From: Saccharicrinis sp965230625
GTDB taxonomy: Bacteria > Bacteroidota > Bacteroidia > Bacteroidales > Marinilabiliaceae
DNA length: 64,000 bases
Assembly (NCBI GenBank): GCA_965230625.1
Contig: CBDDLL010000001.1
Coordinates: forward strand, 2,790,001 to 2,854,000
Reading direction: 5' to 3'
Position 1 is the stretch's first letter. Each line of letters opens with the position of its first letter. The position numbers and the translations under genes were made by a program. This document shows, one piece after another, positions 54,303-62,192 of the stretch. The notes under the pieces are model-generated. The model searched no databases. It was not told the origin of the DNA and saw only the letters and a list, made by a program, of their open reading frames with translations.

Positions 54303-57170
54303 TTATTTGACAATAAATGTTGTGGCGTTTTTATAATTATCGCTATTTACACTCAGTATGTAAGTATTGGGATTTAAACGACTAACATCAATGGTTAATG
54401 TGTTTTTGATGATTTTATTTTTCGTAATTATTGTATTGCCTTCAATGGTTAGGATATTGATTTCACAATTTTCGTCTTCCAAAGAATTTGGCATAGTGAC
54501 GTACAGCATACCATTCTCTACAGGATTTGGATAAACATTAAATCGTTCAATGTCGAAGTTTAATATTGTATTGTCTGTACAATAGTTTTTATCTATTATA
54601 GCAGCAGAATAGCTGCCTGATTTTAGTTGGTTGACGGTTAGTCTACCTGTTTCTGTTGTGTAAATATCATTACCTATTTGTACTTGATATGGAGCTTCTC
54701 CGCCTTCAATATTGAATGATACGGTATTGCCTTGTACTATGGCTGTACTTTTTATTTCCTCGTACTCAGGAATAACAACTGTAAAGTTACGTTCAATATG
54801 ACCTGCCAATACTTCTAATTTTATTGTATGAGTTCCGGGATAAGCATTATAGCCAGAATACTCATAGACAACATTTTTCTCTATAACTTCGCTTAACCAA
54901 CTGTCATTAAAATAGGCTGTTAAATCCGTTAATTTAGATAGTACTGTTATCTTCCCATAAGAACTTCCACACACAGGAGAGGTGGCTGTTATAGTTAAGT
55001 TTTCAGCAGAAAATGGATTATAGGATTCCAAGGATGATATGCTTGCTTCCCAGCCAACACCAGTATAAAGCGCATTAGATTGAAATGTGAATGTTAATGC
55101 ACCCTCTGGATTGGTGGCTGTAATGGTCTCTATTTTATCATCACCTCTATAAGAACCTATAAGAGGAGAATTAGTTGATGTTCCGTCATATATTTTAAGT
55201 CTATTACCTGGCATTCCCGCATTAGCACGTGGGTTAAGATAAAAACTGTTAAAAATAACTTGCAGAACGTTGCCTTCCTGTGATGGATAGAAAGTAACCG
55301 TGTCTTGTTCATTTGCACTATAGTAACCATCCTTGCCTCCAGAGTCATAGAACATTCCACTTTCAACTACTACTGATGCCGAACTGTTAAATATAAAAGT
55401 ATCTGTAGGTATAAGTGTTATGGTTTCAGTAATGTCAGCATCTGATACTGTAATGGTTCCTTGGTATGTTTCATAACTTATGGGAGAGATGGAATAGGTA
55501 TGAACTCCTGCGGGTAACTCTATTGTAACACTTCCTTCATGGGATACAAGCAAATTATTAGTGGTAGAAATTAAAAATTCCTCTACAACTGGGCGAATAC
55601 TGTTGATGTCAAATGTAACATTATATGCTGATGCTGTAGTTATTTCTGCTTCCCAGCCCTCTTCTCCCCAAGAATAAGAATCCAATTCAAATACAAATGT
55701 TAGTGCCCCGTTTGTATTTGTTGCAAAAACAGTTCCTATATCATTTGTCCCATAATATGTACCAATTAAGGGTGCACTGGTAGAATTTCCATTATATATG
55801 TGTAATTTATCGATATTTGTATAGGCTTTAAACCTATTAAATTTAGCCTTTATCTTTTGGTTAATTTGCTTTGGCGAAAAGGTCATCACATAGACTTTAT
55901 CTTCAATACCACGATAATAATTACCTTCTTTTCCACCCGTATCATAAAAATAGATAGTATCATCAGATGAGACTGATATTTCTCCTCCTTCACTAATCAG
56001 ATAATCCTTTTCATTAAACCATTCTGCGTACAATGTTGTAGACGCAGATATAGGATAAGTGTCTCCAATGTTGAAATGTGTTCCTGTACCATCACTTGAG
56101 GTATTCCAACCTATCATTCGCTTTCCTGCTTTTGTTAATGTTCCTGCACTTGGTAATATAATTATACTGCCATTTAAGTTTTCTATACTTTGTGGTGCAG
56201 TTCCATCGTCATTCCCATTTCCATCAAAAGTGACAGTATAGGTTTCAAAGAACGAAATTATGTCATTATGATAGGTAGTTGTTATAAATCCACTTGAACC
56301 TAAACCAAAATAAGGAAATCCATCCAATACAAAGCTAATAGGGTAATCTCTGTTATCACCCAGAGTTAATTCGTCACTTAATTTTTCTACGCTATTGGTT
56401 GTCGGATCGTATGTTGTTACGAACTCCATATTTCCATAACAAATATAGCCTTTGCCGCCATAAGCAAAAGCTGTAGCTCCATTCATAGGTAAATCTGTAC
56501 CTGCTGCAAATATTTTCTCTGTCCACGTGTCAGTAGTGGGATTGTACTCTTGTACATCACTTAACTGAACAGAGTAACTGCCAAAATAACTACCTCCTGT
56601 TACATAAGCCTTGCCATCAATAACAAAAGCGGTAGCTGCTCTTCGTTTATCGCCTGAAAAGGTTGAACTTAATTGTGTCCAATTAATACCATCAAACGAC
56701 CAAAAATCGGAGGTTGCATCTGTACCATCTTCTCCCGTACCTACATAGGCTACTCCATTTATCACAAAACTTACAGCACTATGTCGGGCTGCTCCTCCGA
56801 AGTCATTTGCACACTTTGTCCATTGATTGATTGCAGGGTCATACTCGTAAAAATCTTTAAAAAGATTTCCTCCATAACCATCACGTCCCAACCCAACATA
56901 ACCTTTCCCATTTAGTGTAAAAGCAGTAGCACCAAAGCGAGCATTTCCGTTAAAATCAGCTATTTGCTCCCACGTATTAGAACTTTTAGAGTATTTCCAA
57001 AAGTCTTTTAAGGCTCCGGAAGCGTTGTTTCCTAATCCCACATAGACAGTATTTTCTATTACAAAACTTACTGCACCATCTCTTGCTACCCCTCCAAATG
57101 GGTTAATAGTGGCACTTGCACTTAGGATAGATAATCCTATGGCTATTAAAAAGGTAATTAGTTTGTTCAT
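54303..57170 (-). CDS. T9SS secreted kelch-CUB protein (955 aa)
   Basis: Signal peptide MNKLITFLIAIGLSILSASA. Residues about 20-315 contain six kelch-type repeats (GAVSFVIENTVYVGLG, GATAFTLNGKGYVGLG, RHSAVSFVINGVAYVGTG, RRAATAFVIDGKAYVTGG) forming a beta-propeller. About 320-400 is an InlB/Listeria-Bacteroides repeat (TVTFDGNGND...GWNTSSDGTGTHF). Two CUB-like domains follow (about 400-520 and 590-720; DKLHIYNGNSTSAPLIGTYYG and NRLKIYDGTSTNSPLIGSYRG). A T9SS type A domain begins at FNVYPNPVENGMLYV. It should be exported and retained on the surface. At 4 kb with its lipoprotein it is the largest piece in the array and may not have moved as one cassette. Confidence 0.88.
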   Translation of the reverse strand: MNKLITFLIAIGLSILSASATINPFGGVARDGAVSFVIENTVYVGLGNNASGALKDFWKYSKSSNTWEQIADFNGNARFGATAFTLNGKGYVGLGRDGYGGNLFKDFYEYDPAINQWTKCANDFGGAARHSAVSFVINGVAYVGTGEDGTDATSDFWSFDGINWTQLSSTFSGDKRRAATAFVIDGKAYVTGGSYFGSYSVQLSDVQEYNPTTDTWTEKIFAAGTDLPMNGATAFAYGGKGYICYGNMEFVTTYDPTTNSVEKLSDELTLGDNRDYPISFVLDGFPYFGLGSSGFITTTYHNDIISFFETYTVTFDGNGNDDGTAPQSIENLNGSIIILPSAGTLTKAGKRMIGWNTSSDGTGTHFNIGDTYPISASTTLYAEWFNEKDYLISEGGEISVSSDDTIYFYDTGGKEGNYYRGIEDKVYVMTFSPKQINQKIKAKFNRFKAYTNIDKLHIYNGNSTSAPLIGTYYGTNDIGTVFATNTNGALTFVFELDSYSWGEEGWEAEITTASAYNVTFDINSIRPVVEEFLISTTNNLLVSHEGSVTIELPAGVHTYSISPISYETYQGTITVSDADITETITLIPTDTFIFNSSASVVVESGMFYDSGGKDGYYSANEQDTVTFYPSQEGNVLQVIFNSFYLNPRANAGMPGNRLKIYDGTSTNSPLIGSYRGDDKIETITATNPEGALTFTFQSNALYTGVGWEASISSLESYNPFSAENLTITATSPVCGSSYGKITVLSKLTDLTAYFNDSWLSEVIEKNVVYEYSGYNAYPGTHTIKLEVLAGHIERNFTVVIPEYEEIKSTAIVQGNTVSFNIEGGEAPYQVQIGNDIYTTETGRLTVNQLKSGSYSAAIIDKNYCTDNTILNFDIERFNVYPNPVENGMLYVTMPNSLEDENCEINILTIEGNTIITKNKIIKNTLTIDVSRLNPNTYILSVNSDNYKNATTFIVK

Positions 57171-57296
57171 TTAGTTGATTTTATGATTTCGTTTAATGTT
57201 GTTATTATTTACAATTTTTGGTTGCAAATATATCATATTTGTGTTGTTCATCTTTATTGAACGTGTAATAAGTCTTATCACTGTGTCGTGTGCGTG

Positions 57297-57371
57297 GGCA
57301 AGATTATACGGTTTGGTAAGCCTTCGGTGGTGCATCGGCTCGTACGGGATTGCCAATTGGTATAATGTGTG
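57297..57371. other. Long hairpin in the kelch gene leader
   Basis: GCAAGATTATACGGTTTGGTAAGCC pairs imperfectly with GGATTGCCAATTGGTATAATGTG around a 25-base loop. It has attC shape but the boxes cannot be matched to a cassette start. It could also be a 5' RNA structure. Confidence 0.4.
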
Positions 57372-57490
57372 ATTAGGATTCATTTTTAATTTTAAGCGTT
57401 GGCCAGATTTCGGCATTTTCCAGCATAAAACACAAGTAAAGTAAATGGTTTGGGGCGGATTTCTCGGCTTGCGTTTTTGTCCGCCAGGAT

Positions 57491-57630
57491 AAAAAGTTAA
57501 CGGTACGAATATGGGACGTTTGGCATTTTTAAACTACTACCTATCAAACCGTTTTATATTTTATTAGATGTTACTACCTTCAAAATTAGCACTATCCGCC
57601 AAATGACCTATATTTTTTTTATGCGCTGGT
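57491..57630 (-). other. attC-like site 19
   Basis: AAAAAGTTAAC, then ATATGGGACGTTTGGC pairing with CCGCCAAATGACCTATAT across a 70-base spacer. Right box ATGCGCTGG. Left half resembles site 6; right half resembles the broken site at 42895. Confidence 0.6.
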
Positions 57631-57631
57631 T

Positions 57632-58465
57632 TTATTCATTTTCTAGTTCTTCGATGAGTTTTATTGCATACCGTGCAGATGGATATGTTATTGAACCTCC
57701 TCCAATGACCCCCATTTTAATTGCTTCAACTATTTCTTTTCTTTTTGCTCCCGATTTCAGACAACCTTGGAGATGGTATAAAATACATTCATCGCAGCGT
57801 GTCAAAACAGAAATTGAAAGTCTTGTTAACTCTTTGTATTTCTTTGGTATTGCTCCATCTGAATAAACATTATCATCCAATTGCCCGAATTCACTAAAAA
57901 AAACATCGTTTTGTATTAGTTTTTTGTTCAACTCTTGTCTTTGCTGATTTTGTTTTTCAATATTCATATGTTGTTTACTATATTTAAAAACATTGACTTT
58001 GTTTTGTGAAATCATTTTGTCCTCAAAAGATTTAAATCCTAACTTTTCAAGTAACCTTTTTGATGCTACATTGTCATTTTCAAACAGTCCGTATATTTCG
58101 TTTAGTTCTTGATTATTAATGCCGTAATCAAGAACTGTTTTAAGTATTTCGAATGCATAACCCTTATTCCAATAATCTCTTCTTAAATGACATCCAATAT
58201 GAGGCATACCAGAATCGGCAAGTTTATTGAGATTAACAGTTCCTATAAACTTATTCTGCTCTACAACTCTCACAGTCCAAAACTCAACTTCAGTTTTATT
58301 TGCAACAATTTTCTTTTGTAAAAAATCATTAAAGAATTCAGTTGATTTTCCTTGAAATGGTTTCACAAATTTAAATGCATCTGGTTCGGAGTACATTTCA
58401 ATAATATCTGAGATGTCAGATTCTTTACTTGGCTTTATTACGGTTCTGTGAGAATATAAAATCAT
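57632..58465 (-). CDS. GNAT acetyltransferase fused to AhpD-like domain
   Basis: Start taken at MILYSHRTVIKPSKESD; a longer frame from 58525 carries only a non-conserved leader. Residues about 1-155 are a RimJ/RimL-type GNAT: WTVRVVEQNKFIGTVNLN, GCHLRRDYWNKGYAFEILKTVLDYGI, ENDNVASKRLLEKLGF. From about 185 to the end it is carboxymuconolactone decarboxylase/AhpD-like: LTRLSISVLTRCDECILYHLQGCLKSGAKRKEIVEAIKMGVIGGGS, with CxxC and the following His as in AhpD peroxidase reductases. The two functions are usually separate genes. The fused protein may acetylate one substrate and reduce peroxides or thiols in the other half; that is speculation. Confidence 0.78.
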   Translation of the reverse strand: MILYSHRTVIKPSKESDISDIIEMYSEPDAFKFVKPFQGKSTEFFNDFLQKKIVANKTEVEFWTVRVVEQNKFIGTVNLNKLADSGMPHIGCHLRRDYWNKGYAFEILKTVLDYGINNQELNEIYGLFENDNVASKRLLEKLGFKSFEDKMISQNKVNVFKYSKQHMNIEKQNQQRQELNKKLIQNDVFFSEFGQLDDNVYSDGAIPKKYKELTRLSISVLTRCDECILYHLQGCLKSGAKRKEIVEAIKMGVIGGGSITYPSARYAIKLIEELENE

Positions 58466-58795
58466 TTTAGTTTTTAAAATTACATGCAATCCATCAACTT
58501 GCGCATAACTTTTCTGTAATACCATATGTATTGGTTTTATTTTTCATTTGTACCCAATTTACACCTATGATTTTGTGGATCCAAAATAGCCAAATATTCT
58601 AAGCAAATAATTCATCAAGTGGACTTTTTATTTGTTGCAGATATTTGCGTTTTATGGAACTTTTACTTCAAACAACATGCTTTTTACTCATCTAATGATT
58701 TTACAATCACCTGTGTATAAGTTACTTTTCATAATCTTTAAGGTTCATGAAATTAAGCAATCTATCTCGATTTACCAATCCTATTACAGCTGTGC

Positions 58796-58866
58796 TCAAA
58801 CCAGCCGACGCACAATATTAAATATACATTCTGACTTATGTATATTGTGCTTTATTAGCTGATCGG
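58796..58866 (-). other. attC-like site 20, compact
   Basis: CAAACCAGCC, arm GCACAATAT(TTAAA)TATACAT-like, loop TCTGACT, arm ATGTATATTGTGC, right box TTAGCTGATCGG. One arm has a 6-base extra segment, like the unpaired spacer of attC. The SelO stop is just beyond. Confidence 0.6.
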
Positions 58867-58868
58867 TT

Positions 58869-60332
58869 TTAAGTCCCGCAATAAGTCTTGTAACTTGCAT
58901 CGAAACCTTCAGGCATTTGTTGATATAGAAGTTCGTTGGAATAATCGCCATATGGTTTTGAGAGCATATCTAGCAATTCTTTAAAGGGTGTAAAGTTATT
59001 TTCCACCGCCGCTTCCAAAGCATTTTCTACCCAATGGTTGCGAGGAATAACTTTGGGGTTTAATTTATTCATAAGTTCAAAGGCTGCATCTTTACTGCCT
59101 TCCATTAGGTGTACATTTTCCCATTTCTGAAGCCAATGCTTAAACTCTTCTCGCTTAAAAAAAGGAGCATTTGGTTTCTTATCTTGTTGTAAAGCCAAAA
59201 ACACCTGAGTATAATCACCTCCATGAGCTTCCATTAACGATAGAAGTTCATCAATCATTTCTTTGTCCGGCTCTGTCGGATTTAAAATGCCGAGCTTACC
59301 AAACATCATGGAGTACCACTTTTCGGTAAACATATGTTGAAAACCATTAATAACCTTTTGGGCCAACTCTACGCTTTTTTCCTGATTTTTTGAAATAACA
59401 GGCAAAAGTGCGTTGGCAAAGACCACTAGGTTCCAATGAACAATTTTACGTTGATTGCCAAAGGAATAACGACCATAAGAATCAATTGAACTGAAAACAG
59501 TCTTAGGGTGGTAAGCATTCATAAAAGCGCAAGGACCATAATCTATGGTTTCGCCAGCAATGCTCATATTATCACTATTCATAACCCCGTGAATAAATCC
59601 CACTCGCATCCAATTAACAACAAGGTCAATTTGTCTCTGCATAACGTTTTTTAATAGTTCAAGAGCTGGATTGTCTGCTTTTGCTATTTCGGGGTAATGC
59701 CTTTCTATTGTATACTTAGTAAGGACGCGTAAATCTTCTACAGAACCAAATTTACTCGCATACTCAAAAGTACCAACACGTATATGGCTTGCAGCAACAC
59801 GCGTTAATATTGCGCCCTGGTTCACTTCTTCACGAAATACCTTTTCGCCTGTAGAAACTACAGCCAGGCTGCGAGTTGTAGGTATGCCCAAATCATGCAT
59901 TGCCTCGCTAATAAGGTACTCGCGCAGCATAGAATACAATGTTGCCCTGCCATCACCACGACGAGAGTAAGGTGTTCGACCGGAGCCTTTTAATTGTATA
60001 TCGATTTTTTTACCAGATGGGATAAGTTGTTCTCCCAATAAAATGGCTCTGCCATCTCCTAGCATAGTAAAATGACCAAACTGATGGCCAGCATATGCCT
60101 GTGCTAAAGGTTTAGCTCCATTTGGAATCTTATCCCCCGATAAATAACGAGCAATACTTTCTTTATCTTGATTTAAAAATCCAAGACCCAAATCATCTGC
60201 CAAACTTTCGTTAAAACATACTAATTCTGGCATGGCAACCGGCACGGGCCGCTGAAGGCTATAAAAAACTTCTGGTAGGCTTGCGTAGGTATTTTCTAAC
60301 TGCCAACTATGTTCTTTGGTGTTTGTAAGCAT
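58869..60332 (-). CDS. selO: Protein adenylyltransferase SelO
   Basis: 487 aa. A pseudokinase-fold enzyme of the YdiU/SelO family, which transfers AMP from ATP onto Ser/Thr/Tyr of proteins. Characteristic segments: KPLAQAYAGHQFGHFTMLGDGRAILLGEQ, IDIQLKGSGRTPYSRRGDGRATL, SEAMHDLGIPTTRSLAVVSTGE and the catalytic-loop region GFIHGVMNSDNMSIAGETIDYGPCAFM. It ends FDASYKTYCGT, with Cys in the position near the C-terminus where eukaryotic SelO has Sec. It overlaps the DUF2237 gene by 26 bases, so the two are coupled, in one cassette with a shared leader. Confidence 0.93.
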   Translation of the reverse strand: MLTNTKEHSWQLENTYASLPEVFYSLQRPVPVAMPELVCFNESLADDLGLGFLNQDKESIARYLSGDKIPNGAKPLAQAYAGHQFGHFTMLGDGRAILLGEQLIPSGKKIDIQLKGSGRTPYSRRGDGRATLYSMLREYLISEAMHDLGIPTTRSLAVVSTGEKVFREEVNQGAILTRVAASHIRVGTFEYASKFGSVEDLRVLTKYTIERHYPEIAKADNPALELLKNVMQRQIDLVVNWMRVGFIHGVMNSDNMSIAGETIDYGPCAFMNAYHPKTVFSSIDSYGRYSFGNQRKIVHWNLVVFANALLPVISKNQEKSVELAQKVINGFQHMFTEKWYSMMFGKLGILNPTEPDKEMIDELLSLMEAHGGDYTQVFLALQQDKKPNAPFFKREEFKHWLQKWENVHLMEGSKDAAFELMNKLNPKVIPRNHWVENALEAAVENNFTPFKELLDMLSKPYGDYSNELLYQQMPEGFDASYKTYCGT

Positions 60333-60678
60333 GTTTAATCAATGCGTTAATGTCAATATAATCTAGAGCTTCTTCGGCACAGGCCTCTAGTACAACCTGC
60401 GGTGCCATACCATTATCATAAGCTTCTTTCCAACGCAAAGCACATAAGCACCATTGATCGCCTGGCTTTAAGCCCGGAAAACCATATTGTGGACTAGGTG
60501 TGCTCAGATCGTTGCCAGTCCGTTTCGAAAACTCGAGAAATTCTTCCGTCATTATGGCACAAACCACATGGTGGCCAACATCCGAATTGTCGGTACGACA
60601 AAGCCCGTCTCGAAAGAAACCGGTCTTGGGATTTAAACAGCAAGGAATAAGTTCTTCACCAAATACATTTTTAGCCAT
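60307..60678 (-). CDS. DUF2237 family protein
   Basis: Start taken at MAKNVFGEELIPCC; a longer frame from 60711 adds 11 unlike residues. 123 aa, with the family's Cys-rich pattern: CCLNPKTGFFRDGLCRTDNSDVGHHVVCAIMTEEFLEFS, then CLCALRWKEAYDNGMAPQVVLEACAEEAL. The function of DUF2237 is not known; the D-x-G-x-H-x-V-C block suggests metal binding. It precedes and overlaps selO. Confidence 0.85.
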   Translation of the reverse strand: MAKNVFGEELIPCCLNPKTGFFRDGLCRTDNSDVGHHVVCAIMTEEFLEFSKRTGNDLSTPSPQYGFPGLKPGDQWCLCALRWKEAYDNGMAPQVVLEACAEEALDYIDINALIKHAYKHQRT

Positions 60679-60730
60679 AGTGCTTTTGTTAACCTTTACT
60701 ATCCAAAACAAGAAGTTCTTGAATTTGTTT

Positions 60731-60783
60731 GCGTTTCGTGAGATTTTTTGAGTACGTCAAACAAAACATATTTATCACAAATA
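60731..60783 (-). promoter_or_regulatory. Cassette leader shared with 47805-47857
   Basis: GCGTTTCGTGAGATTTTTT...ACATATTTATCACAA, upstream of the DUF2237-selO pair and 9-20 bases inside the cassette edge at 60793. See the matching copy before the Mrr-like gene. Confidence 0.45.
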
Positions 60784-60787
60784 GCAG

Positions 60788-60980
60788 ATCAACGTTGGCT
60801 AGATGAAGCGTATGGCGATTTAACGAACCAAACTTTCCAAAACTTCACTGAGCCAAATCTTTTATTTGTTTTTATCTTTTCATTTCTAAAGCCAAATCAA
60901 AGATTTGGGGGTGTTCGAATACCTAACTATCCTTCCCAAAATTACAAATGCCATATGCTTTATTCTAGCGTATTGGAACT
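60788..60980 (-). other. attC-like site 21
   Basis: ATCAAC, GTTGGCTAGATGAAGCGTATGGCG, the inner AGCCAAATC/GATTTGG palindrome, AATGCCATATGCTTTATTCTAGC, right box GTATTGGAAC. Nearly identical to site 14, as expected for duplicate copies of one cassette. Confidence 0.72.
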
Positions 60981-61241
60981 AAATCCCTCCGGGATAGCTT
61001 TGGTCAAATGCAGCAAATGTACTTTTCCAGAACAAACAACAAAATGTATTTAATCTGCTATCTATATCTAATCACCTTCGCTCTAAAAAAATATAGTACC
61101 CTATCTTCGCAAAAAGCACTTGATCTCTTCCTTTTTCTACCTTATATTTACAATTCTTTTAGAGCACTTTACAACACCTTCTACCTAATTCAGAATATAA
61201 AAAAGCGTCGATAAGTACAAAGGTTAAATAGAAACCGGGAT

Positions 61242-61280
61242 GTAGTCCAACACGGACTACCACGCTTGGTCTTACAGACC
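61242..61280 (+). ncRNA. Tandem hairpins in the GT51 cassette
   Basis: GTAGTCC/GGACTAC (5-base loop) and GGTCT/AGACC (loop TAC). In copies 1 and 2 the two base changes (45023 T for C; G for A in the second stem of copy 2) keep pairing as G-U if the plus strand is the RNA, but would give A-C on the minus strand. They lie 40 bases past the GT51 stop. Confidence 0.4.
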
Positions 61281-61320
61281 GCTCATAGTCCTATTTATTG
61301 GGCATAGTACCTTTTTATTA

Positions 61321-61968
61321 TTATTCTTTAATATCTTCTAGTTTCTCAATTAACATTAACGATTCTTTTTTTACTAGCTCTTCTCTTTTTACAGGATTAT
61401 ATAAACTTGGATTTCTCATCATAATAACCACCGATGCAGTTTCTAATGTATCTAATTCTGTTAATGATTTGTTATAAAAATATTGAGAAGCTTTCTCAAC
61501 TCCTTTGATGTCGTAAACAAATTCATAATTTTTCACTAACCAATTCAGACATTCATATTGCGTAGTTAGTTCCTCTAACTTCCAGGCCAATGAAACCTCA
61601 TAAAATAAATAATCCCGTCTTTGTTTGTTTCGGTCTCTATTTTCTCGTATTCTTTGTCCAATAGATTTAGCCAAACTTAAACTAGGTGGCATTGAATAAT
61701 CATTATTAGTGAAATCATTAAACTTAGATAAGTTCTTTAACAAATATTTCTTATGACTATTCTTTAGGGATATATTATTGTCAGTGCTGTATAATTCATA
61801 AAAATAATCAGGTAAAGGTTCTGTCCTCCTAACTTCCTCTGAAAATTCAACAATTGTTTTCTTTGATGTAAATGACTTCCAGCTACCTTTCACGTGGAAA
61901 TAACTATAAACCAAAACAAGTGTCAGAACAATAATGACACTTATAAATATTCTAAAAGTTACTTTCAA
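61321..61968 (-). CDS. GT51-like protein, copy 3
   Basis: 215 aa, differing from copy 1 by TLVLVY for TIVLVY and LVKNYEF for LAKNYEF. N-terminal membrane helix, then a region resembling the second half of the GT51 domain. The first catalytic Glu motif of the family is not found. It is the intact gene of the triplicated cassette, with the stop 40 bases from the tandem hairpins. Confidence 0.7.
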   Translation of the reverse strand: MKVTFRIFISVIIVLTLVLVYSYFHVKGSWKSFTSKKTIVEFSEEVRRTEPLPDYFYELYSTDNNISLKNSHKKYLLKNLSKFNDFTNNDYSMPPSLSLAKSIGQRIRENRDRNKQRRDYLFYEVSLAWKLEELTTQYECLNWLVKNYEFVYDIKGVEKASQYFYNKSLTELDTLETASVVIMMRNPSLYNPVKREELVKKESLMLIEKLEDIKE

Positions 61969-61987
61969 TTTTACTTCTTTGTATTAT

Positions 61988-62186
61988 GGCCAACGGCAGT
62001 CTGTCTAAAAACTATTTTTAATCTTCTTAGAATTCAATATTTAGTTTTAAATGTGTATACCTATCCGAATATTCTATGTATTCATTTAGGTTTTTAGACA
62101 CTCTGACGGCTAGGCTATGAAGCGTACTTTTTTTGTGTTGCGCCTGCGGCAAAAAAGTATGCTTTATGAGCCATTGTTGGCTGCTG
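61988..62186 (-). other. attC-like site 22, split by the 109-bp element
   Basis: GGCCAAC at 61988-61994. After the element: GGCTATGAAGCGTACTTTTTT, loop GTGTTGCGCCTGCGG, arm AAAAAAGTATGCTTTATGAGCC, right box ATTGTTGGC. The clean stem and loop match site 15. Confidence 0.72.
61997..62105. mobile_element. 109-bp palindromic element, copy 2
   Basis: Same length as copy 1 and 2 differences in 109. ACGG at 61993-61996 and 62106-62109. It interrupts site 22 at the same point (AACGG) at which copy 1 interrupts site 13, although the flanking cassettes are unrelated. Confidence 0.65.
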
Positions 62187-62192
62187 TTATTC

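Larger units (their letters stand above)
60990..61994. repeat. GT51-like cassette, copy 3 (complete)
   Basis: The intact reference copy: left attC (site 21), plus-strand frame of 68 codons, hairpin pair at 61242-61280, minus-strand GT51-like gene and edge GGCCAAC (61988-61994). Confidence 0.85.

Noticed and set aside
26507..62186. CRISPR array as explanation for the repeated palindromes
   Set aside because: Repeats are 70-200 bases, differ from each other and are separated by genes, not by uniform short spacers.
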